Origin: Gammaproteobacteria bacterium HGW-Gammaproteobacteria-4
GTDB lineage: Bacteria > Pseudomonadota > Gammaproteobacteria > Xanthomonadales > Xanthomonadaceae
NCBI GenBank assembly: GCA_002839995.1
Contig: PGZC01000004.1
Location: 1 to 64,000, forward strand
Length of the DNA stretch: 64,000 bases
Reading direction: 5' to 3'
Shown here: in pieces, positions 35,814 to 44,867 of the stretch
Position numbering within the stretch: position 1 is the first letter of the stretch
Layout: every line of letters starts with the position of its first letter
Made by a program: the position numbers and the translations under genes
Notes under the pieces: model-generated
What the model was told of the DNA's origin: nothing
The model's database searches: none
Seen by the model: only the letters and a program-made list of their open reading frames with translations

Positions 35814-36209
35814 ATGAGCAATCTCCTCCAGCAATTCGAAGCCGAGCAGATGCAGCGCACGCTGCCTGCGTTCGGACCCGGCGACACCGTAGTCGTCAAC
35901 GTCAAGGTCAAGGAAGGCAACCGCGAGCGCGTGCAGGCTTTCGAGGGCGTGGTCATCGCCAAGAAGAACGCCGGCCTCAACTCGGCCTTCACGGTGCGCA
36001 AGATATCGCACGGTTTCGGCGTCGAGCGCGTGTTCCAGAGCCACAGCGCCATCATCGACTCGGTCGAAGTCAAGCGCATGGGTCGTGTTCGTGCCGGCAA
36101 GCTGTACTACCTGCGTGGCCTGGAAGGCAAGAAGGCGCGCATCAAGGAAGATCTCGCCGCCCAGGCCAAGGCCAAGGCAACTGCAAAGGCCGCTGCTGCC
36201 GCCGAATAA
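35814..36209 (+). CDS. rplS: 50S ribosomal protein L19
   Basis: 131 aa. [20 protein letters not shown] and the [20 protein letters not shown] segment identify L19. An Ala/Lys-rich C-terminal tail is present, as in relatives. ATG 35814 is preferred over upstream in-frame starts because it aligns with known L19 N-termini. Confidence 0.97.
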   Translation: MSNLLQQFEAEQMQRTLPAFGPGDTVVVNVKVKEGNRERVQAFEGVVIAKKNAGLNSAFTVRKISHGFGVERVFQSHSAIIDSVEVKRMGRVRAGKLYYLRGLEGKKARIKEDLAAQAKAKATAKAAAAAE

Positions 36210-36234
36210 ATCCCGGCGCCGCGCTTTGCCCGCA

Positions 36235-36258
36235 ACGGCCACCCTCGGGTGGCCGTTT
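36235..36258 (+). terminator. Rho-independent-type terminator after rplS
   Basis: A 10-bp perfect stem (ACGGCCACCC and GGGTGGCCGT around TC) followed by TT and a partly T-rich stretch. It closes the rpsP-rplS operon. Confidence 0.75.
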
Positions 36259-36334
36259 GCATTTGCGCCCTTGATTTGGTGTCGATCATGACCATCTAGG
36301 CGGGATCGTGAGTTGCGAATTTTCGGAGCATGCC

Positions 36335-38218
36335 GTGACAACTGAAACCTTCAATTTCCAGGCCGAAGTCCAGCAAGTGCTGAAGCTGGTCATCCACTCC
36401 CTGTATTCGAACAAGGACATTTTCCTGCGCGAGTTGGTATCCAACGCTTCGGATGCCTGCGACAAGCTCCGCTTCGAGGCCTTGCAGGATGCCAGCCTGT
36501 ACGGCGATGAGCCGGGTCTGAAAATCGAGTTGGTTGTCGATAAAGCCGCGCGCACGCTCGCCATCCACGACAGCGGCATCGGCATGAGCCGGCACGAGTT
36601 GATCGAAAACCTCGGCACGGTCGCGCGTTCGGGCACGCGCAAGTTTCTTGAAGCCATGGCCGAAGACAAGCGCGGCGATGCGCAATTGATCGGCCAGTTC
36701 GGCGTCGGCTTCTACTCGGCGTTCATCGTCGCCGACCGGGTCAGCGTCACCTCGCGGCGGGCCGGCAGCGATGAAGCCTGGAGCTGGCATTGCACTGGCG
36801 ACGGCAACGAGTTCAGCGTCGAGCCTGCGCCGGAAAACAGCCCGCGCGGCACTACGGTTACCCTGCATCTGCGCGAAGGCGAGGACGAGTACCTGGAAGA
36901 CTGGCACCTGCGCGAACTGGTGCACCGTTATTCCGAGCACATCGATTTTCCGATCCGCATGCATGCGGCCAAGAGCGATGAAGCCAAGGACGAAACACCG
37001 AAGTTCGAGACCATCAATCAGGCATCGGCCCTGTGGGTACGGCCACGCAGCGAAATCACCGACGAGGATTATCAGGCGTTCTATCAGCACGTCTCGCATG
37101 ATTTTGGCGAGGCGCTGACGTGGACGCATAACCGCGTCGAGGGCAACCAGAGCTTTGTGTCGCTGCTGTACGTGCCGGCGAAACCGCCGTTCGACATGCT
37201 GCAAGGCGGCCGCGAAGCACGTCATGGCCTGAGGCTGTACATCAAACGCGTCTTCATCATGGACGCGTCAGAGCAGATGCTGCCCAACTACCTGCGTTTC
37301 GTGCGCGGCGTGGTCGATTCCGACGATCTGCCGCTCAATGTCAGCCGCGAGTTGTTGCAATCCAGCCGCCAGGTCGAGCGCATCCGCGGCGCATTGACCA
37401 AGCGCGTGCTCGATCTGCTGGAGCGCATCGCCAGCGAGGACAACGAAAAGTACGGCGTTTTCTGGCAGGCGTTCGGCAACGTGCTCAAGGAAGGCGTGGT
37501 CGAGGATGCCGGCAACCGCGAGCGCATCCTCAAGCTGCTGCGGTTTCCCTCCACGCTGAGCAAGGCAGCCGACGACCGGGTTTCGCTCGATGCCTACATC
37601 GCGCGCATGAAGCCCGAGCAGAAGGCGATCTACTACATCACCGCCGATGGCTGGAATGCCGCCCGCCACAGCCCGCAGATTGAAGCGCTGAACAAGCGCG
37701 GCATCGAAGTGCTGCTGATGCACGAGCGCGTGGACGAGTGGATGGCCGGTTACTTGCATGAATACGACGGCAAACCGCTGCGCAACGCTGCCAAGGGCGA
37801 CCTCGGTGAAGACCTTGCCGATGCTGCCGACACCGAAAGCACCCAGCAGCGCGATGCCGAAGCGGCGCCGCTGATCGAGCGGCTCAAGGCGCTTTACGGC
37901 GACAAGGTGAAAGACGTGAAATCATCGCGGCGCCTGGTGGATTCACCCGCCTGCCTGGTTGCGGGCGAGTACGACATGGCTCCGCACATGCAGCGCCTGC
38001 TGGCCGCCGCCGGCCACGCCATGCCGCAGTCGGCGCCGAACCTCGAGATCAACCCGGAACACGCGTTGCTGAAGCGCTTTGCTGCCGAGACCGACGCCAC
38101 CGCAGCCGAGGATCTGGGCTGGCTGTTGCTGGAACAGGCGCAGCTCACCTCCGGTGCGGCGCTGGACGATGTCGCGGGTTTCGTGGCGCGCGTGAACCGG
38201 CTGATCACTCACAATTGA
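36335..38218 (+). CDS. htpG: Chaperone HtpG (Hsp90)
   Basis: 627 aa. ATP-binding N-domain with LVIHSLYSNKDIFLRELVSN, IHDSGIGMSRHELIENLGT and IGQFGVGFYSAFIVAD; the middle domain has LRLYIKRVFIMDASEQMLP and NVSRELLQSS. The GTG at 36335 is chosen because GGAG lies six bases upstream and homologues start there; the earlier GTG at 36308 has no such support. Monocistronic. Confidence 0.95.
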   Translation: MTTETFNFQAEVQQVLKLVIHSLYSNKDIFLRELVSNASDACDKLRFEALQDASLYGDEPGLKIELVVDKAARTLAIHDSGIGMSRHELIENLGTVARSGTRKFLEAMAEDKRGDAQLIGQFGVGFYSAFIVADRVSVTSRRAGSDEAWSWHCTGDGNEFSVEPAPENSPRGTTVTLHLREGEDEYLEDWHLRELVHRYSEHIDFPIRMHAAKSDEAKDETPKFETINQASALWVRPRSEITDEDYQAFYQHVSHDFGEALTWTHNRVEGNQSFVSLLYVPAKPPFDMLQGGREARHGLRLYIKRVFIMDASEQMLPNYLRFVRGVVDSDDLPLNVSRELLQSSRQVERIRGALTKRVLDLLERIASEDNEKYGVFWQAFGNVLKEGVVEDAGNRERILKLLRFPSTLSKAADDRVSLDAYIARMKPEQKAIYYITADGWNAARHSPQIEALNKRGIEVLLMHERVDEWMAGYLHEYDGKPLRNAAKGDLGEDLADAADTESTQQRDAEAAPLIERLKALYGDKVKDVKSSRRLVDSPACLVAGEYDMAPHMQRLLAAAGHAMPQSAPNLEINPEHALLKRFAAETDATAAEDLGWLLLEQAQLTSGAALDDVAGFVARVNRLITHN

Positions 38219-38309
38219 AGCGTAACGCAGGGGCGTGCTGCGCTGGCGCTTGCCGGCGTGGTGCGGTGATTGCGCTGCTGGTCATGGCCGGCGCGGCACC
38301 GGGCGCGTG

Positions 38310-38720
38310 CTAGTCAAGGTCGGTGGGATGTCGGGCACGCCGCACACGCTCAAGGGCTTCAATTAGTTCATCGCCCCAGAGGTCAACGAATGCCTGATAG
38401 TTCTCTCTTAATTCCGCGTTCTCACCGACGATGGCGTCGACCTCGTTGCTACGCTCGATAAGCAACAGGCGAATGTAATTCCACCAATCGTCGAATTGGA
38501 TGTTCCGCATCCTCACGAGTTGCCCGAGTAATCGCCGACTATGCGAATGACGCAAGTTCAAGGCCAAATCTCGGTCGGACTGCTGGATAGTCGAATCAGC
38601 TAGCACCAGATCAACGAGTTCAAGCGCTTCTTCCAGCGCGTAGAGTTTTTGAGATGGGTCGGAGTCATTTTCAGACTGCTCGAAAAGTCTGCGGGCTCGG
38701 CCAAGATCAGGATTAGGCAT
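38310..38720 (-). CDS. Hypothetical protein
   Basis: 136 aa from ATG 38720. It is entirely helical in appearance (RARRLFEQSENDSDPSQKLY, ALEEALELVDLVLADSTIQQ) and acidic at its end. No family recognised. It opens an accessory patch between htpG and mdh that is noticeably less GC-rich than the core genes. Confidence 0.6.
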   Translation of the reverse strand: MPNPDLGRARRLFEQSENDSDPSQKLYALEEALELVDLVLADSTIQQSDRDLALNLRHSHSRRLLGQLVRMRNIQFDDWWNYIRLLLIERSNEVDAIVGENAELRENYQAFVDLWGDELIEALERVRRARHPTDLD

Positions 38721-38835
38721 TGTTGTAATGACCCAGCGGTTTCTGGACAAGTCAGGCCGCACGGCTGACCAAGTGCTCAACTACAACCAGCCCTTGAGCT
38801 GTGGGGGTTTTGTGCTTGGCTACGGGGCATCAGTA

Positions 38836-39333
38836 CTATGGTGCTGGGCCGTATTCGTTGGATTCGTCAATGCCTTTCAGGAAGAAAGCCTCGATGATAA
38901 CCCATACACCAATTAACGGAATTAACAACAACAGGCCGAATAGAAATGAATGTCCCCGGTCGTGAAGACGTTTGACGAGTATGGCAATGTTTGGCCAGAT
39001 GAATAGCAGTTGAACGCTTTTAAATACGCGATCAGCTGTGGCGTCAGGAATCAGGAAAGCGACGAGATAAACTGTCAGGATAGGCAAGGCTAATAGTAGT
39101 AGCCAATATTTAAAGAACGTTATTCGTCCGATACGTCCGTCTGGAGAGAGGATGGTTTGAAAAAAAGTCAGCCTCGTCCGTTCCTCTCCTGTCTCTGGAG
39201 CGGCCTCCAACTTGGCGATTTGTGGGGCTAAGGTAGCATCGGGGCGTCGCGAGGTAGTGGGCGCTGGGTGTCCGCACGAAGGACAAAAATTCGCACCGCC
39301 CACTAGATTGATACCGCAGTTTGAGCAATGCAT
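38836..39333 (-). CDS. Zinc-ribbon plus DUF805 membrane protein
   Basis: 165 aa. An N-terminal zinc ribbon (CSNCGINLVGGANFCPSCG) is followed by a linker and a DUF805-type membrane domain: GRIGRITFFKYWLLLLALPI, a second helix and NIAILVKRLHDRGHS with LLLLIPLIGVWVII. ATG 39333 starts MHCSNCG. DUF805 proteins are widespread and of unknown function. Confidence 0.8.
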   Translation of the reverse strand: MHCSNCGINLVGGANFCPSCGHPAPTTSRRPDATLAPQIAKLEAAPETGEERTRLTFFQTILSPDGRIGRITFFKYWLLLLALPILTVYLVAFLIPDATADRVFKSVQLLFIWPNIAILVKRLHDRGHSFLFGLLLLIPLIGVWVIIEAFFLKGIDESNEYGPAP

Positions 39334-39556
39334 TTTATCCCTCAACTCGATGATGGCCTAAGGATTCAATGAATAACTCTCGTCACTGTTGTGAGAGTTG
39401 GAATCCATTACAAACTGCAACATGGCGCCCAGCTTTTGCTGGGGTGACGACTTGCATATAACGTCTATAGCTAACAGAAAAACTGTGCACGTACGAGTTA
39501 CAGGAGCGTCGTGTATAAAAAGTATGCGCGACAGTAAAGTCATACCCCACGCATGG

Positions 39557-39937
39557 TCACTGACGGCGAAACGAAACACGGAAATCCGGATCACTAATGT
39601 CAAGAAACTTTAGCGCTGCCAACATGTTTTTACGATGCGCATCTGCGTTGTATTTTGTGTCGACGTAGTAAGCACCGATTTTTTTCCAATTACCATCGTG
39701 GGGATGCTTGTGATGCGGCTGACTGTTAATGAGGTACTTTCCATGATCAGCATGATTTGGAACTGGAAGTTTATGAACGCAGAGGTGTCCTTGCTCAAGG
39801 AGCCAGCGCAAGAAGACAGTAGAGAGATCAGACCAGCTTGAAACATTCGCCTGGATGCCTCCACCATGAAATTTGCAAGGCGAGGTGTGATTGTCGAAAA
39901 TTTGGCTCTTCAGATCCTGAGCTGAGTAGATATCCAT
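39557..39937 (-). CDS. Hypothetical protein, His-rich centre
   Basis: 126 aa from ATG 39937, which has a good AGGGG ribosome-binding site 7 bases upstream. The centre is His-rich (PHHKHPHDGNWKKIGAYYVD). Composition is AT-rich compared with the core genome, suggesting acquisition. No family recognised. The flanking gaps 39334-39556 and 39938-40034 contain nothing I can support. Confidence 0.55.
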   Translation of the reverse strand: MDIYSAQDLKSQIFDNHTSPCKFHGGGIQANVSSWSDLSTVFLRWLLEQGHLCVHKLPVPNHADHGKYLINSQPHHKHPHDGNWKKIGAYYVDTKYNADAHRKNMLAALKFLDISDPDFRVSFRRQ

Positions 39938-40034
39938 AGCTTTCCCCTCGCCACCACTGTTGCGAAAGTAAGTGTCGCTAACTCGATCTAATCCACGCAT
40001 CCGGGGTGGTGCACGGCGACGAGTCGGGTCAATC

Positions 40035-40175
40035 CTACACCTCGTTGCGCCAGATTCCCAGACACGCCAAATCACTTGGCAGATGATGGGTGCTCCTGCA
40101 CCAATTGACGATCCCGTGCAGCATGGCGTTTCCGAAGACGTAACAGGCATGCCGGGCCTCGGCATCGTTCGTCAT
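40035..40175 (-). CDS. Small 46-aa protein coupled to fic
   Basis: The ATG at 40175 overlaps the fic stop (ATGA) and the frame runs 46 codons to a TAG at 40035. The peptide starts MTNDAEARHACYVFGNAM and ends CLGIWRNEV; it contains three Cys and four His. It lacks the S/T-x3-E-G/N motif of Fic antitoxins. It could be a real partner peptide, a truncated downstream gene, or chance. Confidence 0.4.
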   Translation of the reverse strand: MTNDAEARHACYVFGNAMLHGIVNWCRSTHHLPSDLACLGIWRNEV

Positions 40176-41542
40176 TTGCGGATTCTTTGTTCGATATCCG
40201 CGGGTACCACGAACAGATAACGTTTGCCTTCCTTGGTCTTGGTCAACAGTTTGAGCTCATCGGCCATGAACAGCAGATCCTTGCGCGCCACGTCATAGGA
40301 AATGCCGTGGGAGTTCTGATGCTCGTCGATCACATAGGCAAAACGTGGGTGCTTGAGGGCGTGTCGCAGCAAGGCCAATTGGCGGAAGTTCAGGCGTCCC
40401 TTCAAGCGGGCATTGCGGGTCAGCATCTGTTCGGCGTCGCTGATCTCCTGCACTTTCCTGCGCAGGAATCCGTGCAGGGCGGTGACCGCCTTGTGGATGA
40501 CTTCCAACTGGTGGATCAGGAAATAGGTCAGGTCGTTGTCGTCGGTTTCCGTGTGCAGGTATGCCTTGCCGTACTGGGCGGGACTGGCCTTGATGATGGT
40601 CGAAATCGAGATGAACTCGGCCAACCAGTATCCCTCCCGTGCCATCGACCAATAAAACAACGCGCGTGCGGTACGGCCGTTGCCATCGCAGAAAGGATGG
40701 TCGTAGCCGAGCATGAAGTGCAGGGCGATGGCCTTGACTACGGGGTGCAGAAACGTGTTTGCATCTTCCTCGCGGGTGGCGTCGGCATTGGCGAAATCGC
40801 ACAGGGCCTGCAGGCGTGCCGGCAATTGCTCCGCCGGAGGCGGAACATGCAGCACCACGTGGCTGACGTTGTCGACTACCTGAATCGGCTCGTCGGCACG
40901 GCGCAAACGCCCGGCCTGATCGTCGCTGTCCAGCGTGCCGTCGGTCAGAATGCGCTGCAGCTCGAATACCAGTGATGGCGTCAGTGGTTCATCGCGGAAC
41001 TCGCGAATGCGGCGCATGGCCTGGTAGTTGTTCAGGATCATCCGCTCGCTCCTGTCGCGCGGCTCGCGCGCCTGGCGGATCATTTCCTTGGCTACATTTT
41101 GCGTGGTCGACGCGCCTTCAAGCTGGCTGGAGCTGATCGCTTCTTCGATCAGACTGCGAATCAGGTAGGTGTCACGGGTTTGCGGGTTGGCAATTACCGA
41201 CTCGGCCTGGATGGAGCCGGATGCGTTGCGATCCAGCCAATGCAGTTCCTTGTGCACAATGGCCGGCAGGCTGTACTGGAATGCAGCGCCATTGCGATCG
41301 CGCAACGGCAGGGATTTGAAGTTTTTGTGACGGGCCAGCTTGATGCCCAGCCACCATTGTTCCGATGTCAGGCCATCGGGTGCTGGCAGGTGGCGCAGCT
41401 TGTCCCAGTGCAGGTAACGGCCCTGTCCATCGACTTCGCTGACGCTGCGCATCAGCCGGGTCAGCAGCGCCGGGCTTTGCGCAATCGTGGCGTTCAAAAG
41501 GGTATCGAACGCGGGCGGTACTACCGGCAGTTGCATGTGCAA
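40172..41542 (-). CDS. Fic-family protein (AMP-transferase-like), class II
   Basis: 456 aa. The catalytic motif HPFCDGNGRTAR near residue 280 matches HPFx(D/E)GNGR exactly. An N-terminal inhibitory-helix motif SSQLEG (S/T-x3-E-G/N) near residue 140 indicates intramolecular inhibition. A Fic-N-like region precedes and a winged-helix-like C-terminus (YDVARKDLLFMADELKLLTK) follows. Expected activity is AMPylation of a protein. A perfect 33-bp palindrome lies upstream. Confidence 0.92.
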   Translation of the reverse strand: MHMQLPVVPPAFDTLLNATIAQSPALLTRLMRSVSEVDGQGRYLHWDKLRHLPAPDGLTSEQWWLGIKLARHKNFKSLPLRDRNGAAFQYSLPAIVHKELHWLDRNASGSIQAESVIANPQTRDTYLIRSLIEEAISSSQLEGASTTQNVAKEMIRQAREPRDRSERMILNNYQAMRRIREFRDEPLTPSLVFELQRILTDGTLDSDDQAGRLRRADEPIQVVDNVSHVVLHVPPPAEQLPARLQALCDFANADATREEDANTFLHPVVKAIALHFMLGYDHPFCDGNGRTARALFYWSMAREGYWLAEFISISTIIKASPAQYGKAYLHTETDDNDLTYFLIHQLEVIHKAVTALHGFLRRKVQEISDAEQMLTRNARLKGRLNFRQLALLRHALKHPRFAYVIDEHQNSHGISYDVARKDLLFMADELKLLTKTKEGKRYLFVVPADIEQRIRK

Positions 41543-41582
41543 TACCCGGTATGAATCCGTGAGTTAGCCATGCCCGACACTA

Positions 41583-41615
41583 TTTCATACTTGTTTTATA
41601 AAAACAAGTATGAAA
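41583..41615. promoter_or_regulatory. Perfect 33-bp palindrome upstream of fic
   Basis: TTTCATACTTGTTTT (41583-41597), three-base centre ATA, then AAAACAAGTATGAAA (41601-41615): 15 perfect base pairs. It lies 41-73 bp before the fic start and ~50 bp past the mdh end. It is AT-rich and without a terminal T-tract, so an operator fits better than a terminator, though it could also serve as a structure ending transcription from mdh. Confidence 0.6.
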
Positions 41616-41663
41616 TTAGGGGTGGGGTGCCGCGGGTTCCGAAATCCCGGGTACGACTGTCGC

Positions 41664-42574
41664 TCAGCCCAGCAGATGCGCGACGCCGGCACGCTCTTCT
41701 TCGAGCTCGGCGAGGGTCTTGTTCATGCGCTCGCGGCTGAAGTCGTCGATCGGCAGGTCGCGCACGAGCTCGTAGTGGCCGGCCTTGGTCACCACCGGCA
41801 TGCCGTAGATCACGCCTTCGGGGATGCCGTAGCTGCCGTCGGACGGCACGCCCATGGTCACCCATTCGCCGTTGCTGCCGAGCAGCCAGTCGTGGATATG
41901 GTCGATGGCGGCATTGGCGGCGGAGGCGGCGGAGGACAGGCCGCGCGCTTCGATGATGGCGGCGCCGCGCTTGCCGACGGTGGGGATGAAGCTGTCGCGG
42001 TTCCAGGCGTCGTCGTTGATCGTATCTTTCAGCGGCTTGCCGTTGACGGTGGCGAATCGGTAATCGGGATACATGGTCGGGCTGTGGTTGCCCCACACAA
42101 TCAGGCGCTTGATATCGCCCACCGGCACGCTGGCCTTGTGCGCGAGCTGGCTGAGTGCGCGGTTGTGATCCAGGCGCAGCATCGCGGTGAAGTTGCGCGG
42201 ATCGAGATCGGGCGCCGACTTCATCGCGATGTAGGCGTTGGTGTTGGCGGGGTTGCCCACCACCAGTACCTTGACGTTGCGGCTGGCGACGGCGTTGAGC
42301 GCCTTGCCCTGCACGGTGAAGATCTCGGCGTTCTTGAGCAGCAGATCCTTGCGCTCCATGCCCGGGCCGCGCGGCATCGCGCCGACCAGCAGAGCCACGT
42401 CGGCGTCCTTGAATGCGACCATCGGGTCGGCAGTGCCGACCATGCCGGCCAGCAGCGGGAAGGCGCAGTCGTCCAGCTCCATCATCACGCCCTTGAGCGC
42501 AGCCTGCGAAACAGCAGCGAGTAACCGATCTGGCCGGCGGCTCCGGTAATGGCGACGCGAATGGGGGTTTTCAT
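41664..42574 (-). pseudogene. mdh: Malate dehydrogenase gene broken by a short internal deletion
   Basis: From ATG 42574 (AGGAG upstream) the frame encodes [20 protein letters not shown] then LFR, the normal MDH start with its NAD loop, then reads RLRSRA and stops. In another frame the rest of MDH resumes at [19 protein letters not shown] and continues to the normal end, with the active-site regions [12 protein letters not shown] and [11 protein letters not shown] intact. Compared with remembered Xanthomonas MDH about 25 codons are missing around 42504-42508 and the frame shifts by one. As written no full-length enzyme can be made. Confidence 0.85.
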
Positions 42575-42654
42575 GACGGTGGACTCCTGTCGATGGGGTG
42601 CGATGGATGCGTTGGCTGCTGCGCGCCATGCGGCCTTGGCCGGATGACGTGCGG

Positions 42655-42679
42655 GTCGCCCACAGGGTGGGCTCCTACA
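42655..42679 (+). repeat. REP-like palindromic element, single copy
   Basis: One forward copy between the aminotransferase end and the mdh start. Confidence 0.75.
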
Positions 42680-42700
42680 TTCGAGCGATCATTGTGTTTA

Positions 42701-43874
42701 TCACGACAGCTCGGCAAAAAACTCCTGGATACGCTGCATGCCCGGCGCCAACTGCGGGGTCGGGCAGGTGTAGCTGATGCGCAGGGCGCGCGGCTCGCCG
42801 AACGCCGAGCCGGGCACGCAGGCGACGCCCTTGGCTTCCAGCAGTGCAGCGCAAAACTCGACATCATTGCCGATGCGCTTGCCGTTGTGCGATTTGCCGA
42901 ACGCGCAGGAGATGTCCGGGAACACGTAGAACGCGCCCTGCGGCTTCGGGCAGACCACGCCGGGGATGGCGTTGAGCGCGGCCAGCACCTGATCGCGTTT
43001 CTGCGCGAACTCTGCGCAACGCGCGGTGGGCACGTCCTGCGGGCCGGTCAGCGCGGCGATGGCGGCGGCGGTGACGATCTCGGAGACGTTGGTGATGTGG
43101 TTCGAGTTGAGCGTGGTCGGCCATGAAACCCATGCGCCAGCCGGGCATGCCGTAGGTCTTGGACAGCGAATCGAGAAAGATCACGCGATCGCGCAGGCCG
43201 GGCTGGAAATGCAGGAAATTGTGATAACCCAACCCGTCGAAAATCATCTTGTTGTAGATGTCGTCGGTGATGATCCAGGTGTCCGGATGGCGCACCAGCA
43301 CCGCCGCCAGCGCGCGGATTTCATCGCTGGTGTAGACCATGCCGGTCGGGTTGGATGGATTGTTGAACAGGAATACCTTGGGCTTGCTGGCCAGCGCGGC
43401 GTCGAGCTGGGCCGGGGTGAGCTTGTAGTTCTGTTCCGGACCGCAGGGCAGCAATTGCACCCTGGCGCCGACGATTTCGGCGATATCGACGTAACTGGTC
43501 CAGTACGGGGTCGGGAAGGCGATGGTGTCGCCTTCGTCGAGCAGCGCTTCGTACAGGTTGTACAGCACGTGCTTGGCGCCAACGCCGGTTGAGCAGTTGG
43601 CGCGGGTGTAGCCGTCGAGCCCGAGGCCGCGCAGGTGGGCGAGGAAAGCGTCGAGCAGGGCATCGGGACCACGGTTGCTGCCGTACTGGCCGCTGTCGTG
43701 TTCCAGCGCCTCACGGGCGGCGGCATAGACGTGCTCGCCGGGCAGGAAATTGGGCACGCCGATCGAGAAACTGATGATGTCGCGGCCCTCGGCTTTCAGA
43801 CGCTTGGCGTTGTCGGCAATCACCATGATCGCGCTGGGCTTCGCGCGGCTCATACGCTGGGCAAGCTGGGGCAT
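42701..43874 (-). pseudogene. PLP-dependent aminotransferase gene with a frame-shifting deletion
   Basis: From ATG 43874 (GAGGA upstream) the frame encodes a class I aminotransferase: MSRAKPSAIMVIADNAKRLK, NNPSNPTGMVYTSDE, ITDDIYNKM and the PLP-lysine region LDSLSKTYGMPGWRMGFMA. At about 43118-43122 the frame changes; in the new frame the protein continues TTLNSNHITNVSEIVTAAAI to a normal end at 42701 (ISYTCPTPQLAPGM...). Roughly nine codons typical of the family after GFMA are missing, with a net shift. Full-length protein is not encoded. Substrate (aspartate or alanine class) is uncertain. Confidence 0.82.
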
Positions 43875-44066
43875 TTCAATCCTCGTTTTGGGCGCAGTGG
43901 GGAGTGCCAATTCTACCATGTAGCCATCACGGCCCATGGTGGTGCATGCGATCGTAACGCGACGGCGCACGGTGCGAGTCAGTCGCTGCGCGACAGCGCA
44001 AGCTGCGCTTGCGATGCCCTCGACCGTTTCGCGGTTACACGGGGCTCCGCCCCGACGCTTCGCTCG

Positions 44067-44136
44067 GTCGCCCACAGGGTGGGCTCCTACAAATGCGCCT
44101 CGATGCACCCCTGTAGGAGCCCACCCCGTGGGCGAC
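44067..44136. repeat. Inverted pair of REP-like elements
   Basis: Forward copy 44067-44091 and reverse copy 44112-44136 with a 20-bp linker, between the cyclophilin end and the aminotransferase start. The 43875-44179 interval holds nothing else recognisable. Confidence 0.85.
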
Positions 44137-44179
44137 TGCACGACAACGCGGTCGCACGACACGTGGCTGGGCGCCGCAC

Positions 44180-44680
44180 TCAGCCCAGAATGCGGTTCCA
44201 CTCGGCGACACGCTGCGCTTGCGCGGCCAACACCGGTGCGGTGTCGCCCTCGATGCGGAGGCTCTCGATGCTGTCGTCGCCACGGATGGCATCGACCACG
44301 GCCTGGTCACCGGCGCCCTGCACCTCGCCGAACACCGTGTGCTTGCCGTCGAGCCACGGGGTGGCGACGTGGGTGATGAAGAACTGGCTGCCGTTTGTGC
44401 CGGGGCCGGCATTGGCCATCGACAGCACGCCGGGTTTGTCATGGCGCAACTCGGGGCAACACTCGTCCTCGAAACGATAACCGGGATTGCCGCGGCCGCT
44501 GCCTTCCGGGCAGCCGCCCTGGATCATGAAGTCGGGGATGACACGATGGAACTTCAGGCCATCGTAAAAGCCGCGCTGCGCCAGATTGACGAAGTTGGCG
44601 ACGGTGAGCGGGGCTTTGTCCGCGAAAAGGTTGACGCGAATGGTGCCGCGCGAGGTGTTGAAGACGGCTACGAGATCCAT
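44180..44680 (-). CDS. Peptidyl-prolyl cis-trans isomerase, cyclophilin type
   Basis: 166 aa. Cyclophilin core: [39 protein letters not shown] and [19 protein letters not shown]. No signal peptide, so cytoplasmic (PpiB-like). ATG 44680 has GGAG eight bases upstream. Divergent from typA. Confidence 0.92.
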   Translation of the reverse strand: MDLVAVFNTSRGTIRVNLFADKAPLTVANFVNLAQRGFYDGLKFHRVIPDFMIQGGCPEGSGRGNPGYRFEDECCPELRHDKPGVLSMANAGPGTNGSQFFITHVATPWLDGKHTVFGEVQGAGDQAVVDAIRGDDSIESLRIEGDTAPVLAAQAQRVAEWNRILG

Positions 44681-44812
44681 GATTGGTACTCCAGTGTGGG
44701 TTTCGGGACTCGCGACGCCGAAGGCGGACGAGTGCTGTTGGCGGGTAACGGCCGATTTGCAGGGCATTGCGCTGAAATTCGTGCCGGCAAGCAGGCAGTC
44801 ATACATACAGAG

Positions 44813-44818
44813 TATAAT
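44813..44818 (+). promoter_or_regulatory. Candidate -10 box for typA
   Basis: A perfect TATAAT 49 bp before the typA ATG; no strong -35 hexamer at the right distance. Confidence 0.5.
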
Positions 44819-44867
44819 GGCGGGCTAACCTCTCCTCCAATGCGTCGATTTTGGCGCGGTCTTCGTT

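Noticed and set aside
39358-39603. 81-codon minus-strand frame
   Set aside because: It overlaps the end of the better supported 126-aa gene, has no ribosome-binding site and no recognisable product.
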